A DNA stretch of 64,000 nt from Mycobacterium bohemicum DSM 44277 (GTDB lineage: Bacteria; Actinomycetota; Actinomycetes; Mycobacteriales; Mycobacteriaceae), in assembly GCF_001053185.1 (NCBI RefSeq), contig NZ_CSTD01000001.1, positions 1 to 64,000 of the forward strand, read 5' to 3'. Position numbers and translations under genes: made by a program. The stretch's first letter is position 1; every line of letters begins with the position of its first letter. The notes beneath the pieces are model-generated. The model ran no database searches and was not told the origin of the DNA. It worked only from the letters and a program-made list of their open reading frames with translations. Of this stretch, positions 45,198 through 53,487 are shown piece by piece.

Positions 45198-47113
45198 CAG
45201 CCTCTCCGTCCTGGGTGGTCGGCCAGCTCGTCCTCGGTGTAGTACTTCTCCAGCTCGGAGATCTCGAAGAGCTCGAGTAGATCCGGCCGCATCGGCTGCT
45301 GCTCTTCGCGGGTGATGGAGACCTCGGGGATCACCTCGTCGCCGCCGGCCGCGCGGCAGACCAGCAGCACCTTGCGCCACGACGAATCCATCGACGGGTG
45401 ATCGTCGCGGGTGTGACCGCCGCGGCTCTCGGTGCGCTCCAGCGCCGCCTTCGCGACGCACTCGCTGACCAGCAGCATGTTGCGCAGGTCGACCGCCAGG
45501 TTCCACGCGGGGTTGTACTCGCGATGCCCCTCGACGTGCAGGTGCTTGAACCGCTCGCGCAGCTTGGCGAGCCGGCCCAGGGCCTCGGTGATCTCGTCCG
45601 ACTTGCGGATGATGCCGACCAGGTCGTTCATCGACTGCTGCAACTCCAGCTGCAGGGAGTACGGGTTCTCGGCGGCAGACCCGTTCGTCGGTGACTCGAA
45701 GGGAGCCAGCGCCTGCTTGGCCGCCGTGTCGATGGCGTCCTGGGAGACACCGGGCCGGCTGCTCAGCGCGCGCACGTAGTCGGCGGCGCCCAGGCCGGCG
45801 CGCCGGCCGAACACCAACAGGTCCGACAGGGAGTTGCCGCCCAGCCGGTTGGAGCCATGCATGCCGCCGGAGCACTCGCCGGCGGCGAACAGCCCCGGAA
45901 CCTTGGCCGCACCGGTGTCGGCGTCGACCTCGATGCCGCCCATCACGTAGTGACAGGTCGGGCCGACCTCCATGGGCTCCTTGGTGATGTCGACGCCGGC
46001 CAGCTCCTTGAACTGGTGGTACATCGACGGCAGGCGCCGGTTGATCTCCGCGGGCGTCAGCCGGGACGCGATGTCGAGGTAGACCCCGCCGTGCGGGCTG
46101 CCGCGGCCGGCCTTGACCTCCGAGTTGATCGCGCGGGCCACCTCGTCACGGGGCAGCAGGTCGGGGGTGCGCCGGGCCGAGTCGTTGTCCTTCAGCCACT
46201 GGTCGGCCTCTTGCTCGGTCTCGGCGTACTGGCCCTTGAACACCGGCGGGATGTAGTCGAACATGAACCGCTTGTTGTCGGAGTTCTTCAGCACCCCGCC
46301 GTCACCGCGCACGCCCTCGGTGACCAGGATCCCCTTGACGCTGGGCGGCCACACCATGCCGGTGGGGTGGAACTGGACGAACTCCATGTTGATCAGCGTC
46401 GCGCCGGCGCGCAGCGCCAGGGCGTGCCCGTCGCCGGTGTACTCCCACGAGTTCGACGTCACCTTGAACGACTTGCCGATCCCACCGGTCGCCAGCACGA
46501 TCGCGGGCGCCTCGAACACGACGAACTTGCCGCTGACGCGCCAGTAGCCGAACGCCCCGGCGATCGCGTCACCGTCCTTGAGCAGTTCGGTGATCGTGCA
46601 CTCGGCGAAGACCTTGATCCGAGCCTCGTAGTCGCCGAGCTCGGCGTAGTCCTCCTGCTGCAGTGAGACGATCTTCTGCTGCATCGTGCGGATCAGTTCC
46701 AGGCCGGTGCGGTCACCGACGTGTGCCAGCCGCGGGTAGGTGTGCCCGCCGAAGTTGCGCTGGCTGATCTTGCCGTCGGCGAGGCGGTCGAACAGGGCGC
46801 CGTAGGTCTCCAGCTCCCAGACCCGGTCCGGCGCCTCCTTCGCGTGCAGCTCGGCCATGCGCCAGTTGTTGAGGAACTTCCCGCCCCGCATCGTGTCGCC
46901 GAAGTGGGTCTGCCAGTTGTCCTTCGGGTTGGTGTTGCCCATCGACGCCGCGCAGCCGCCCTCGGCCATCACCGTGTGGGCCTTGCCGAACAGCGACTTG
47001 CACACCACCGCGACCCGCAGACCGCGTTCGCGCGCCTCGATGACCGCGCGCAGCCCCGCGCCGCCGGCGCCGATGACGACTACGTCGTAGGCGTGCCGTT
47101 CGACCTCAACCAT
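45197..47113 (-). CDS. Succinate dehydrogenase/fumarate reductase flavoprotein subunit (Rv0248c, Sdh1 A)
   Basis: A 638-residue flavoprotein that oxidises succinate to fumarate. The dinucleotide fold is VVIGAGGAGLRAVIEA. The His that covalently binds FAD is in GKAHTVMAEGGCAAS. The active-site region includes LINMEFVQFHPTG and VGPTCHYVMGGIEVD, and the C-terminal helical domain has RTESRGGHTRDDHP. ATG 47113. It sits between the anchor and iron-sulfur subunits, all on the same strand with tiny gaps. Product of the Sdh1 locus in mycobacteria. Confidence 0.93.
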   Translation of the reverse strand: MVEVERHAYDVVVIGAGGAGLRAVIEARERGLRVAVVCKSLFGKAHTVMAEGGCAASMGNTNPKDNWQTHFGDTMRGGKFLNNWRMAELHAKEAPDRVWELETYGALFDRLADGKISQRNFGGHTYPRLAHVGDRTGLELIRTMQQKIVSLQQEDYAELGDYEARIKVFAECTITELLKDGDAIAGAFGYWRVSGKFVVFEAPAIVLATGGIGKSFKVTSNSWEYTGDGHALALRAGATLINMEFVQFHPTGMVWPPSVKGILVTEGVRGDGGVLKNSDNKRFMFDYIPPVFKGQYAETEQEADQWLKDNDSARRTPDLLPRDEVARAINSEVKAGRGSPHGGVYLDIASRLTPAEINRRLPSMYHQFKELAGVDITKEPMEVGPTCHYVMGGIEVDADTGAAKVPGLFAAGECSGGMHGSNRLGGNSLSDLLVFGRRAGLGAADYVRALSSRPGVSQDAIDTAAKQALAPFESPTNGSAAENPYSLQLELQQSMNDLVGIIRKSDEITEALGRLAKLRERFKHLHVEGHREYNPAWNLAVDLRNMLLVSECVAKAALERTESRGGHTRDDHPSMDSSWRKVLLVCRAAGGDEVIPEVSITREEQQPMRPDLLELFEISELEKYYTEDELADHPGRRG

Positions 47114-47152
47114 GAAACCCTCGCTAGATTCTGATTCTTTTGGAAATGGCTG

Positions 47153-47980
47153 TCAGCCAACAAATCTCAGGTCGCTGATGGCGCCGCCGGCCACCAGCGC
47201 GATGTAGAAATCGGTGACCATCAGGGTGCCCAGCGTGATCCACGCGAACATCTTGTGCCGGGTGTTGATGTGGCTGACCTGGGTCCAGATCCAGTACCGC
47301 ACCGGGTGCTTGGAGAAGTGCTTGAGCCGCCCGCCGGTCACGTGCCGGCACGAGTGGCAGGACAGCGTGTAGATCCACAGCATGATGACGTTGCCCACCA
47401 TGATCAGGTTGCCCAGGCCGAAGCCGAAGCCGTGCGGGCCGGAGTCGGAGTGGAACCCGATGATGGCGTCGTAGGTGTTGATCACCGAGATGATGCCGGC
47501 GATGTAGAAGAAGTAGCGGTGGCTGTTCTGGATGATCAGCGGCAACCGGGTCTCCCCGGTGTAGTGCACGCGGGGCTCGGCCACCGCGCAGGCGCTCGGT
47601 GACTGCCACACCGTGCGGTAGTAGGCGCCGCGGTAGTAGTAGCAGGTGAGCCGGAACAGCAGCAGGAACGGCAGCGTCAGCGCCGCGTACGGCAACCACC
47701 ACACGTTGGGCAGGATCTGCGGCCAGAAGTCGTGGGCCTCGCCGCAGGCCGTGCTCACGCAGGGCGAGTAGAACGGCGTCAGGTAGTGGTACTTCGGGAC
47801 GAAGAAGTAGTCCTGTTGGAACGCGCGCACCGTCGCATAGATGAGGAATGCGGCGAAGCCCAGGTCGATTCGCAGCGGCGACATCCACCACCGGTCAGTG
47901 CGCAGGGATCTTTGCTGAATCTGGGCGCGGGTGGGTGAAAAGACACCCGACGCAGGACGGTTCGCCGTTGGTGCGCTCAA
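47153..47980 (-). CDS. Succinate dehydrogenase membrane anchor, cytochrome b type (Rv0249c)
   Basis: A 275-residue integral membrane protein with five hydrophobic helices. His residues suited to haem binding occur in NSHRYFFYIAGIISVINTYD, CHSCRHVTGGRLKHFSKHP and VSHINTRHKM. It anchors the dehydrogenase and passes electrons to menaquinone. The start is TTG 47980 (LSAPTANRPASGVF), preceded by AGAGGAAC at seven bases. It aligns with the start remembered for Rv0249c; the frame extends further upstream but that part is overlapped by the small gene's region. Confidence 0.9.
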   Translation of the reverse strand: MSAPTANRPASGVFSPTRAQIQQRSLRTDRWWMSPLRIDLGFAAFLIYATVRAFQQDYFFVPKYHYLTPFYSPCVSTACGEAHDFWPQILPNVWWLPYAALTLPFLLLFRLTCYYYRGAYYRTVWQSPSACAVAEPRVHYTGETRLPLIIQNSHRYFFYIAGIISVINTYDAIIGFHSDSGPHGFGFGLGNLIMVGNVIMLWIYTLSCHSCRHVTGGRLKHFSKHPVRYWIWTQVSHINTRHKMFAWITLGTLMVTDFYIALVAGGAISDLRFVG

Positions 47981-48059
47981 TGTAGTGTTCCTCTTCGAAC
48001 GGGCTGTCTGCTCGAAGAGTACACAGGAAGCACCCCCCTTTGTCCGGGGGGTTTGGTTG

Positions 48060-48365
48060 TCAGGACCTGCTGTGACCCCCGACACCCTCGTCGTCGACAT
48101 CGCGCCAGAATTCGCTGTCGTACTCGGTGTCGGGAATGACGACCTTTTCACCGGAGTGCTGCACGGTGGCGCGCGCGAGGTCCAACTCCGAGGCGTCGCT
48201 GTCGAGTAGCTCCACGTCGGACAGGATCCGGTTGGCGTCGATGACGATCCGGCGCATGGCCGGGCTGTCGCCGTAGCGGTCCCGCATGGAGCTGACGCAC
48301 CGCCGCAGGCTGCCGATGAGGTCGTGCAGCTCGGCGAGTTCGGCGTTGCCAGTGGTACTCGTCAA
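48060..48365 (-). CDS. Small acidic protein of the Sdh1 operon (Rv0250c-like)
   Basis: A 101-residue soluble, acidic, largely helical protein (ELAELHDLIGSLRRCVSSMRDRYG, then a C-terminal EYDSEFWRDVDDE). It is the first gene of the sdh1 operon and is conserved there as Rv0250c. Its role is unknown; an assembly or regulatory subunit is a guess. The start is TTG 48365 after AAGGAG. A -10-like ATACTATCG lies about 50 bases upstream (near 48411-48419), so the operon promoter is probably there. Confidence 0.8.
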   Translation of the reverse strand: MTSTTGNAELAELHDLIGSLRRCVSSMRDRYGDSPAMRRIVIDANRILSDVELLDSDASELDLARATVQHSGEKVVIPDTEYDSEFWRDVDDEGVGGHSRS

Positions 48366-48638
48366 CGCATCTCCTTAGCCAAACAAGGTGGTGGGGATCA
48401 CAGGATTGCATCGATAGTATCCGCGGGATGCGCCCGATGTCAGACGATCGAGGGAGCACCGGGGCGGGCCCGATCACGCCACGCCGGCCGAGCGCGCCGG
48501 CCGTTTGCTGCGGCCGCGCCGGCCGGGGGACCTGGCGGTCTTGCCGACGGGCCCTTCCCGCGGGCCGCCCGGACTGGGGAATTACCGGCCAGCTGGGCGT
48601 AAAGCCCAAGCACCCCAAGGGTTTCGGGCTCACGCGCG
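48366..48638. other. Intergenic region upstream of the Sdh1 operon
   Basis: About 270 bases without a gene I can support. The half near the operon contains the likely promoter (-10-like TACTAT near 48413-48418, minus strand). The half near hsp is GC-rich and featureless until the hsp terminator. Confidence 0.5.
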
Positions 48639-48672
48639 ACGATCCGGCGAGGCGTGCGCCTCGCCGGATCGT
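48639..48672 (-). terminator. Strong hairpin terminator after the hsp20 gene
   Basis: ACGATCCGGCGAGGC and GCCTCGCCGGATCGT are perfect 15-base arms with a 4-base loop, 15 bases past the hsp stop. There is no T-tract, as is common for mycobacterial terminators. Confidence 0.8.
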
Positions 48673-48687
48673 ATCGCTGCGCGGGGA

Positions 48688-49128
48688 TTACTTGGTGATC
48701 TCGATGCGCTTCGCCTGGCTTCCGGCGTACGCGCCGGCAACCCGGACGGTCAGCACACCGGCGTCGTAGGAGGCCGTGATGGCCTCGCCCGTGACGTGTG
48801 CCGGCAGCTGGAACGACCGGCGGAACGATCCGTACCGGATCTCGCGCAGCGTGCGCCCGTCCCGCTCCTCGGCGTGCTCGTCGCGGTGTTCGCCGTGGAT
48901 GACCAGGCGCCCGCCCTCGACCTCGACGTTGACGTCCTTCTCGACGTCCACGCCCGGCAGTTCCACGCGTACCAGCGCGTCGTCGCCGTCCTTGACGACC
49001 TCGGCGGCGGGGGTGAAGCCCCCGGCGACCGGCTTGGACCAGTCCGCCGGCGTGGCGGGACCGAAGAAGTCGCGCAACCACCGGTCGGTGTCGAACGCCG
49101 GCCGCGACCACAGTGCGAGGTTGCTCAT
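48688..49128 (-). CDS. hsp: Small heat-shock protein Hsp20 (Acr2/Hsp, Rv0251c-like)
   Basis: A 146-residue alpha-crystallin-type chaperone. The N-terminal arm is MSNLALWSRPAFDTDRWL. The crystallin domain runs ~residues 40-135 (DALVRVELPGVDVEKDVNVEVEGGRLVIHGEH) with the C-terminal signature AGVLTVRVAGAY. It binds unfolding proteins as oligomers. ATG 49128 follows AGGAGAT. M. tuberculosis Acr2 is induced by heat, oxidative stress and phagocytosis through SigE/SigH and HspR. A SigH/SigE-like promoter and a palindrome are visible upstream (49186-49222). Confidence 0.92.
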   Translation of the reverse strand: MSNLALWSRPAFDTDRWLRDFFGPATPADWSKPVAGGFTPAAEVVKDGDDALVRVELPGVDVEKDVNVEVEGGRLVIHGEHRDEHAEERDGRTLREIRYGSFRRSFQLPAHVTGEAITASYDAGVLTVRVAGAYAGSQAKRIEITK

Positions 49129-49185
49129 GGGGATCTCCTTATGCTTCGTTGTGAGTGAGCTGTGACCGGCGCCTTACCGGTCGGC

Positions 49186-49222
49186 TGTTTCTAGAAACAT
49201 GAGCCGACCACGCTAAAGTTCC
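49186..49222 (-). promoter_or_regulatory. ECF-sigma-type promoter overlapping a 14-base palindrome, upstream of hsp
   Basis: On the minus strand GGAAC (49218-49222) is followed after 19 bases by GTTTC (49194-49198), the pattern of SigH/SigE promoters (GGAA-N18/19-GTT). The -10 lies within the perfect palindrome TGTTTCTAGAAACA (49186-49199), a natural repressor site. No HspR-type CTTGAGT-N7-ACTCAAG was seen. Confidence 0.6.
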
Positions 49223-49273
49223 ACTCGGCCGTTCGCCGTCAGCGAACAAGATCACAGGCCCGGGGTGTGAGGT

Positions 49274-49300
49274 GTGAGACGGGTGTCATCCCCCCGTCAC
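49274..49300. promoter_or_regulatory. Imperfect palindrome GTGAGACGGG / CCCGTCAC before nirB
   Basis: GTGAGACGGG and CCCGTCAC flank a 9-base centre, 45 bases upstream of the nirB start. Nitrite reductase genes in mycobacteria are activated by GlnR together with NnaR; this could be one of their sites. The match to a GlnR box is not clear. Confidence 0.35.
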
Positions 49301-49344
49301 ATTGGGCGGATCCGCCTTAATTTTTGGCGCCTACGCTGAATTCC

Positions 49345-51891
49345 ATGACTGCAGACGGGATTTCGCACGATCACTGTGCGGGCCGTCACATTATCGTAGT
49401 CGGACACGGCATGGTGGGCCACCGCCTGGTGGAGGCGCTGCGTGCTCGTGACACCGGGGGATCTTGGCGCATCACGGTTTTCGGCGAGGAGGCCGACGCG
49501 GCATACGACCGCGTCGGGCTGACCTCCTACACCGAGAGCTGGGACCGCACGCTGTTGGCGCTGCCCGGCAACGACTACGAGGGTGACGAACGCGTTCGGC
49601 TGGTATTGAACTCGCGCGTGGTCCAGGTGGACCGCGAGGCCAAAACGGTGGTCACCGCCGACGGGCAACGGCACGGCTACGACAGCCTCGTGCTGGCCAC
49701 CGGCTCGTATGCCTTCGTCCCGCCGGTGCCCGGCCACGACCTGCCGGCGTGCCACGTGTATCGCACGCTCGACGACCTCGACGCCATCCGCGCCGACGCC
49801 CGGCGCGCGGTCGAGGCCGGCCGCGCGCCCGCCGGTGTGGTCATCGGGGGCGGTCTGCTGGGCCTGGAAGCCGCCAATGCGCTGCGGCAGTTCGGATTGC
49901 AGACCCACGTGGTCGAGATGATGCCGCGGCTGATGGCCCAGCAGGTCGACGAGGGCGGCGGCGCGCTGCTGGCCCGGATGATCACCGAGCTGGGGATCGC
50001 CGTGCACGTCGGCACGGGCACGGAATCGATCGAACCCGTCGACGACGCGGTGCGCGTCCGGCTGACCGACGGCCAGGTGATCGACGCCGCGCTGGTCATC
50101 TTCGCCGCGGGCATCCGGCCCCGTGACGAGCTGGCCAGGGCCGCCGGGCTGGAGCTCGCCGACAGGGGTGGCGTGCTCACCGATTTGTCCTGCCGGACAA
50201 GCGATCCTGACATCTATGCGGTCGGCGAGGTGGCCGCGATCGGCGGACGGTGCTACGGCCTGGTCGGTCCGGGATACACCTCGGCCGAGGTGGTGGCCGA
50301 CCGGCTGCTGGATGGGGCGGCGGAATTCGGCGAGGCGGACCTGTCGACCAAGCTCAAGCTGCTGGGCGTCGACGTCGCCAGCTTCGGTGACGCGATGGGA
50401 GCCAGCGAGAACTGCCTCGAGGTCATCGTCAACGACGCGGTCAATCGCACGTACGCCAAGCTCGTGCTGTCCGATGACGCCAAGACCCTGCTCGGCGGCG
50501 TGCTGGTGGGCGATGCGTCGGCGTACGGGGTGTTGCGGCCCATGGTCGGCAGCGAGTTGCCCGGCGATCCGCTGGCGCTCATCGCGCCGGCATCCGGAGA
50601 GGCGCCGGCGCTGGGCGTGGGCGCGCTTCCGGACTCGGCGCAGATCTGCTCCTGCAACAACGTGACCAAGGGCGACCTCAAGGGCGCGATCGCGGGCGGC
50701 TGCGCCGACGTTCCCGCGCTCAAGTCGTGCACGGCCGCGGGCACCTCCTGCGGCTCGTGCGTTCCGCTGCTCAAGCAGCTGCTGGAGGCCGAGGGCGTCG
50801 AGCAGTCGAAGGCGCTGTGCGAGCACTTCAGCCAGTCGCGGGCGGAGCTTTTCGAGATCATCTCCGCCACCGAGATCCGGACCTTCTCCGGCCTGCTGGA
50901 GCGCTTCGGCCGCGGAAAGGGTTGCGACATCTGCAAACCCGTTGTCGCCTCGATCCTGGCCTCCACCGGATCGGATCACATCCTCGACGGCGAGCAGGCC
51001 TCGCTGCAGGATTCCAACGACCACTTCCTGGCGAACATCCAGCGCAACGGCAGCTACTCGGTGGTGCCGCGGGTGCCCGGCGGTGACATCAAGCCCGAGC
51101 ACCTGATCCTGATCGGCCAGATCGCCCAGGACTTCGGCCTGTACACCAAGATCACCGGCGGCCAGCGGATCGACATGTTCGGCGCCCGGGTGGACCAGCT
51201 GCCGCAGATCTGGAAGCGGCTCGTCGAGGGCGGCATGGAGTCCGGGCACGCCTACGGCAAGGCGCTGCGCACGGTCAAGAGCTGCGTCGGCAGCGACTGG
51301 TGCCGCTACGGCCAGCAGGACTCGGTGCAGCTGGCCATCGACCTGGAGCTGCGCTACCGGGGACTGCGGGCGCCGCACAAGATCAAGCTGGGTGTGTCGG
51401 GGTGCGCGCGCGAATGCGCCGAGGCGCGCAGCAAGGACGTCGGCGTCATCGCCACCGAGAAGGGGTGGAACCTCTACGTCGGCGGCAACGGCGGCATGAC
51501 CCCCAAGCACGCTCAGCTGCTCGCAAGTGACCTCGACACCGAGACGCTCGTCCGCTACGTCGACCGGTTCCTCATGTACTACATCCGCACCGCCGACCGG
51601 CTGCAGCGCACCGCGCCGTGGGTCGACTCGCTCGAGGGCGGCCTCGACCACGTGCGGGAGGTGGTGTGCGAGGACTCGCTGGGCCTGGCCGCGGAATTCG
51701 AAGCCGCCATGGAGCGGCACGTGCAGAACTACAAGTGCGAATGGAAAGGGGTGCTGGACGACCCGGACAAGCTGTCGCGGTTCGTGTCCTTCGTCAACGC
51801 CCCGGACGCCGTCGATTCGACGATCGCCTTCACCGAACGTGCCGGGCGCAAAGTCCCTGTGCCCATTGGCATGCCGCAGGTCCGTTCATAA
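49345..51891 (+). CDS. nirB: Assimilatory nitrite reductase [NAD(P)H], large subunit NirB
   Basis: An 848-residue enzyme that reduces nitrite to ammonium. Domains in order are an FAD/NAD(P)H-binding rubredoxin-reductase-like domain (HIIVVGHGMVGHRLVEAL, VVIGGGLLGLEAANAL), a BFD-like [2Fe-2S] domain (ICSCNNVTKGDL and SCTAAGTSCGSC), the sulfite/nitrite reductase ferredoxin half-domain, and the siroheme/4Fe-4S domain. The last has SCVGSDWCRYG and LGVSGCARECAEARSKDVG. ATG 49345 gives a length near Rv0252's. It is followed by nirD 13 bases on, and the siroheme-synthesis and nitrite-transport genes lie just downstream on the other strand. Confidence 0.94.
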   Translation: MTADGISHDHCAGRHIIVVGHGMVGHRLVEALRARDTGGSWRITVFGEEADAAYDRVGLTSYTESWDRTLLALPGNDYEGDERVRLVLNSRVVQVDREAKTVVTADGQRHGYDSLVLATGSYAFVPPVPGHDLPACHVYRTLDDLDAIRADARRAVEAGRAPAGVVIGGGLLGLEAANALRQFGLQTHVVEMMPRLMAQQVDEGGGALLARMITELGIAVHVGTGTESIEPVDDAVRVRLTDGQVIDAALVIFAAGIRPRDELARAAGLELADRGGVLTDLSCRTSDPDIYAVGEVAAIGGRCYGLVGPGYTSAEVVADRLLDGAAEFGEADLSTKLKLLGVDVASFGDAMGASENCLEVIVNDAVNRTYAKLVLSDDAKTLLGGVLVGDASAYGVLRPMVGSELPGDPLALIAPASGEAPALGVGALPDSAQICSCNNVTKGDLKGAIAGGCADVPALKSCTAAGTSCGSCVPLLKQLLEAEGVEQSKALCEHFSQSRAELFEIISATEIRTFSGLLERFGRGKGCDICKPVVASILASTGSDHILDGEQASLQDSNDHFLANIQRNGSYSVVPRVPGGDIKPEHLILIGQIAQDFGLYTKITGGQRIDMFGARVDQLPQIWKRLVEGGMESGHAYGKALRTVKSCVGSDWCRYGQQDSVQLAIDLELRYRGLRAPHKIKLGVSGCARECAEARSKDVGVIATEKGWNLYVGGNGGMTPKHAQLLASDLDTETLVRYVDRFLMYYIRTADRLQRTAPWVDSLEGGLDHVREVVCEDSLGLAAEFEAAMERHVQNYKCEWKGVLDDPDKLSRFVSFVNAPDAVDSTIAFTERAGRKVPVPIGMPQVRS

Positions 51892-51904
51892 CCGGGGAGA
51901 AACA

Positions 51905-52270
51905 ATGACACTGCTCAATGACGTTCGCGACACCGGGCTGTGGACCACCGCGTGCGCGTACGACCACCTGATCCCCGGCCGCGGCGTGGGTGTCCTGCTC
52001 GACGACGGCACGCAGGCGGCGCTGTTCCGCCTCGACGACGGATCCCTGCGCGCCATCGGCAACGTCGACCCGTTCTCGGGGGCGGCGGTGCTGTCGCGGG
52101 GCATCGTCGGCGACCGCGGCGGGCGCGCCACGGTGCAATCGCCGATCCTCAAGCAGGCCTTCTCACTCGAAGACGGTTCCTGCCTGGACGATCCGCGGGT
52201 CAGCGTGCCGGTCTACCAGGTGCGGCTCACGCCCGACCGCCACGTCCAGATCGCGCGACTCGCCGGCTAG
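51905..52270 (+). CDS. nirD: Nitrite reductase small subunit NirD
   Basis: A 121-residue Rieske-like NirD protein. The fold is visible (WTTACAYDHLIPGRGVGVLL, VDPFSGAAVLSRGIVGDRGG, PILKQAFSLEDGSCLDDPRVSV), but the Cys/His iron-sulfur ligands of true Rieske proteins are absent, as usual for NirD. It partners NirB; ATG 51905 after GGGGAGAAACA. Its TAG overlaps the TAG of the convergent gene in one CTAG (52267-52270). Confidence 0.92.
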   Translation: MTLLNDVRDTGLWTTACAYDHLIPGRGVGVLLDDGTQAALFRLDDGSLRAIGNVDPFSGAAVLSRGIVGDRGGRATVQSPILKQAFSLEDGSCLDDPRVSVPVYQVRLTPDRHVQIARLAG

Positions 52271-52716
52271 CCGATATCGCCGACGAGGTAGCGCTGCATG
52301 GTCGGGCCGATCGCGTCGACGAGGGCGTCCACCGACATCGAGTGAATGGGTTCCGAGCGCACGCCGTAGCGCATGATGCCCAAACCGACGAGCTGGGAAG
52401 CGCATAACGATGCCCGCACGGCCACCTTGTCGGCTCCCAGCACCTTGAGCAGCGGGCCGAAGACCGGTCCGATGAACATGCTCTGCACGGTCTCCGCGGT
52501 CTTCGCCATGCCCGTCGACGCGACGGCGCTGGCGGCGAACGGGCCACCGCCGGCGGCGTCCCAGGTGGTGATCAACAGGCGCAAGGACTGGCGGCCGGCC
52601 TGGTTGACCCCGCCGGTGACGATCCGGTCGATGAACTCCGGTGTGCCGAACGGCAACCGCAGCATCTTCGCGACCGGATCGAGGAGCCCGTGCGATTCCT
52701 CTTCGCGACGCGGCAT
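52267..52716 (-). CDS. TetR-type effector domain without an HTH (Rv0258c-like)
   Basis: A 149-residue all-helical protein matching the C-terminal domain of actinobacterial TetR regulators (LRLPFGTPEFIDRIVTGGVNQAGR, SLRLLITTWDAAGGGPFA, then DKVAVRASLCASQLVGLGIMRYGV). The DNA-binding N-terminus is missing. Rv0258c of M. tuberculosis is the same length, so this is an inherited short form, not a fresh truncation. ATG 52716. It may bind a ligand or dimerise with a full TetR protein; that is inference. Confidence 0.8.
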   Translation of the reverse strand: MPRREEESHGLLDPVAKMLRLPFGTPEFIDRIVTGGVNQAGRQSLRLLITTWDAAGGGPFAASAVASTGMAKTAETVQSMFIGPVFGPLLKVLGADKVAVRASLCASQLVGLGIMRYGVRSEPIHSMSVDALVDAIGPTMQRYLVGDIG

Positions 52717-52776
52717 GGTGCCAGGATCGCCCTGATAGTGCCAAAGATCAAGCGCCGGCGGTGTCGGCGCGCCTCA

Positions 52777-53487
52777 TCAGGCGGCGCGCCGCGCCGTCCG
52801 GCCCGGCAATCCCGGCATGGCGCTGCGGAACCGGTTGGCGATCAGGCGTGCCAACCCGGGATGGGTCACCAGCGGCTGGCTGACCGAGTCGGCGCCGCAC
52901 TCGTGCAGTCGTTGTTGGAACAGGCCGTCGGCCAGCAGGTAGGAGGCGACCGCGACGCGCCGCGCGCCGTCGCGGCGAGCGGCGGCGACGGCCTCGCCGA
53001 CGCTACCGGTGGACGCGAATCCAAGCCGCACCCGCGACCCGAGCAGCGCGGACAGCGCAGTCGCCGTGACGTACAGGTCGGCGCGCGCGACGGGGTCCGA
53101 GGTGCCGGCCGCCCCGAGGACCACCGAATCGCCTGGCCGCCAACCGGATTGCGCCAGCTGGTCCCCGACGATCCGGCTGATCTGGCCGCTGGGCCCAAGC
53201 GCCGGCGTCACGACCGCCCTCGCATGCCCGCTGGCCGCAACCTGGGCCGGTACGTCGGTGCGCACGTGATATCCGCGGGACAGGAAGGCCGGGACCACGA
53301 CGGCGGGCCGACCGGGTGATGCTGCCGACGCCCGCGCCAACACCTCTTGGCAGGTGGGCCCGAGCACGTCGACGAACGCGACCTGCACCCGACGGCCCAG
53401 CAGCCATCCGACGCGGTCCGCGAGGTCCTCGATCATCGCGACACCGGCCGGATTGCGGGTGCCGTGCGCGGCCAGGATCAGCGTCAT
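52777..53487 (-). CDS. Sirohydrochlorin chelatase (CbiX-type, Rv0259c-like)
   Basis: A 236-residue class II chelatase with two CbiX domains. The N-terminal motif MTLILAAHGTRNPAG carries the metal-binding His, and AFLSRGYHVRTDVP a second. The C-terminal half repeats the fold (VASYLLADGLFQQRL). It would insert Fe2+ into sirohydrochlorin to make the siroheme that NirB needs. ATG 53487 overlaps the stop of nnaR (ATGA), so the two are coupled. It belongs to the narK3-nnaR-chelatase operon. Confidence 0.9.
   Translation of the reverse strand: MTLILAAHGTRNPAGVAMIEDLADRVGWLLGRRVQVAFVDVLGPTCQEVLARASAASPGRPAVVVPAFLSRGYHVRTDVPAQVAASGHARAVVTPALGPSGQISRIVGDQLAQSGWRPGDSVVLGAAGTSDPVARADLYVTATALSALLGSRVRLGFASTGSVGEAVAAARRDGARRVAVASYLLADGLFQQRLHECGADSVSQPLVTHPGLARLIANRFRSAMPGLPGRTARRAA

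Noticed and set aside
49297..51720. An 807-residue minus-strand ORF opposite nirB
   Set aside because: It is a high-GC shadow rich in Arg/His/Asp without domains; nirB on the plus strand has all expected cofactor motifs.
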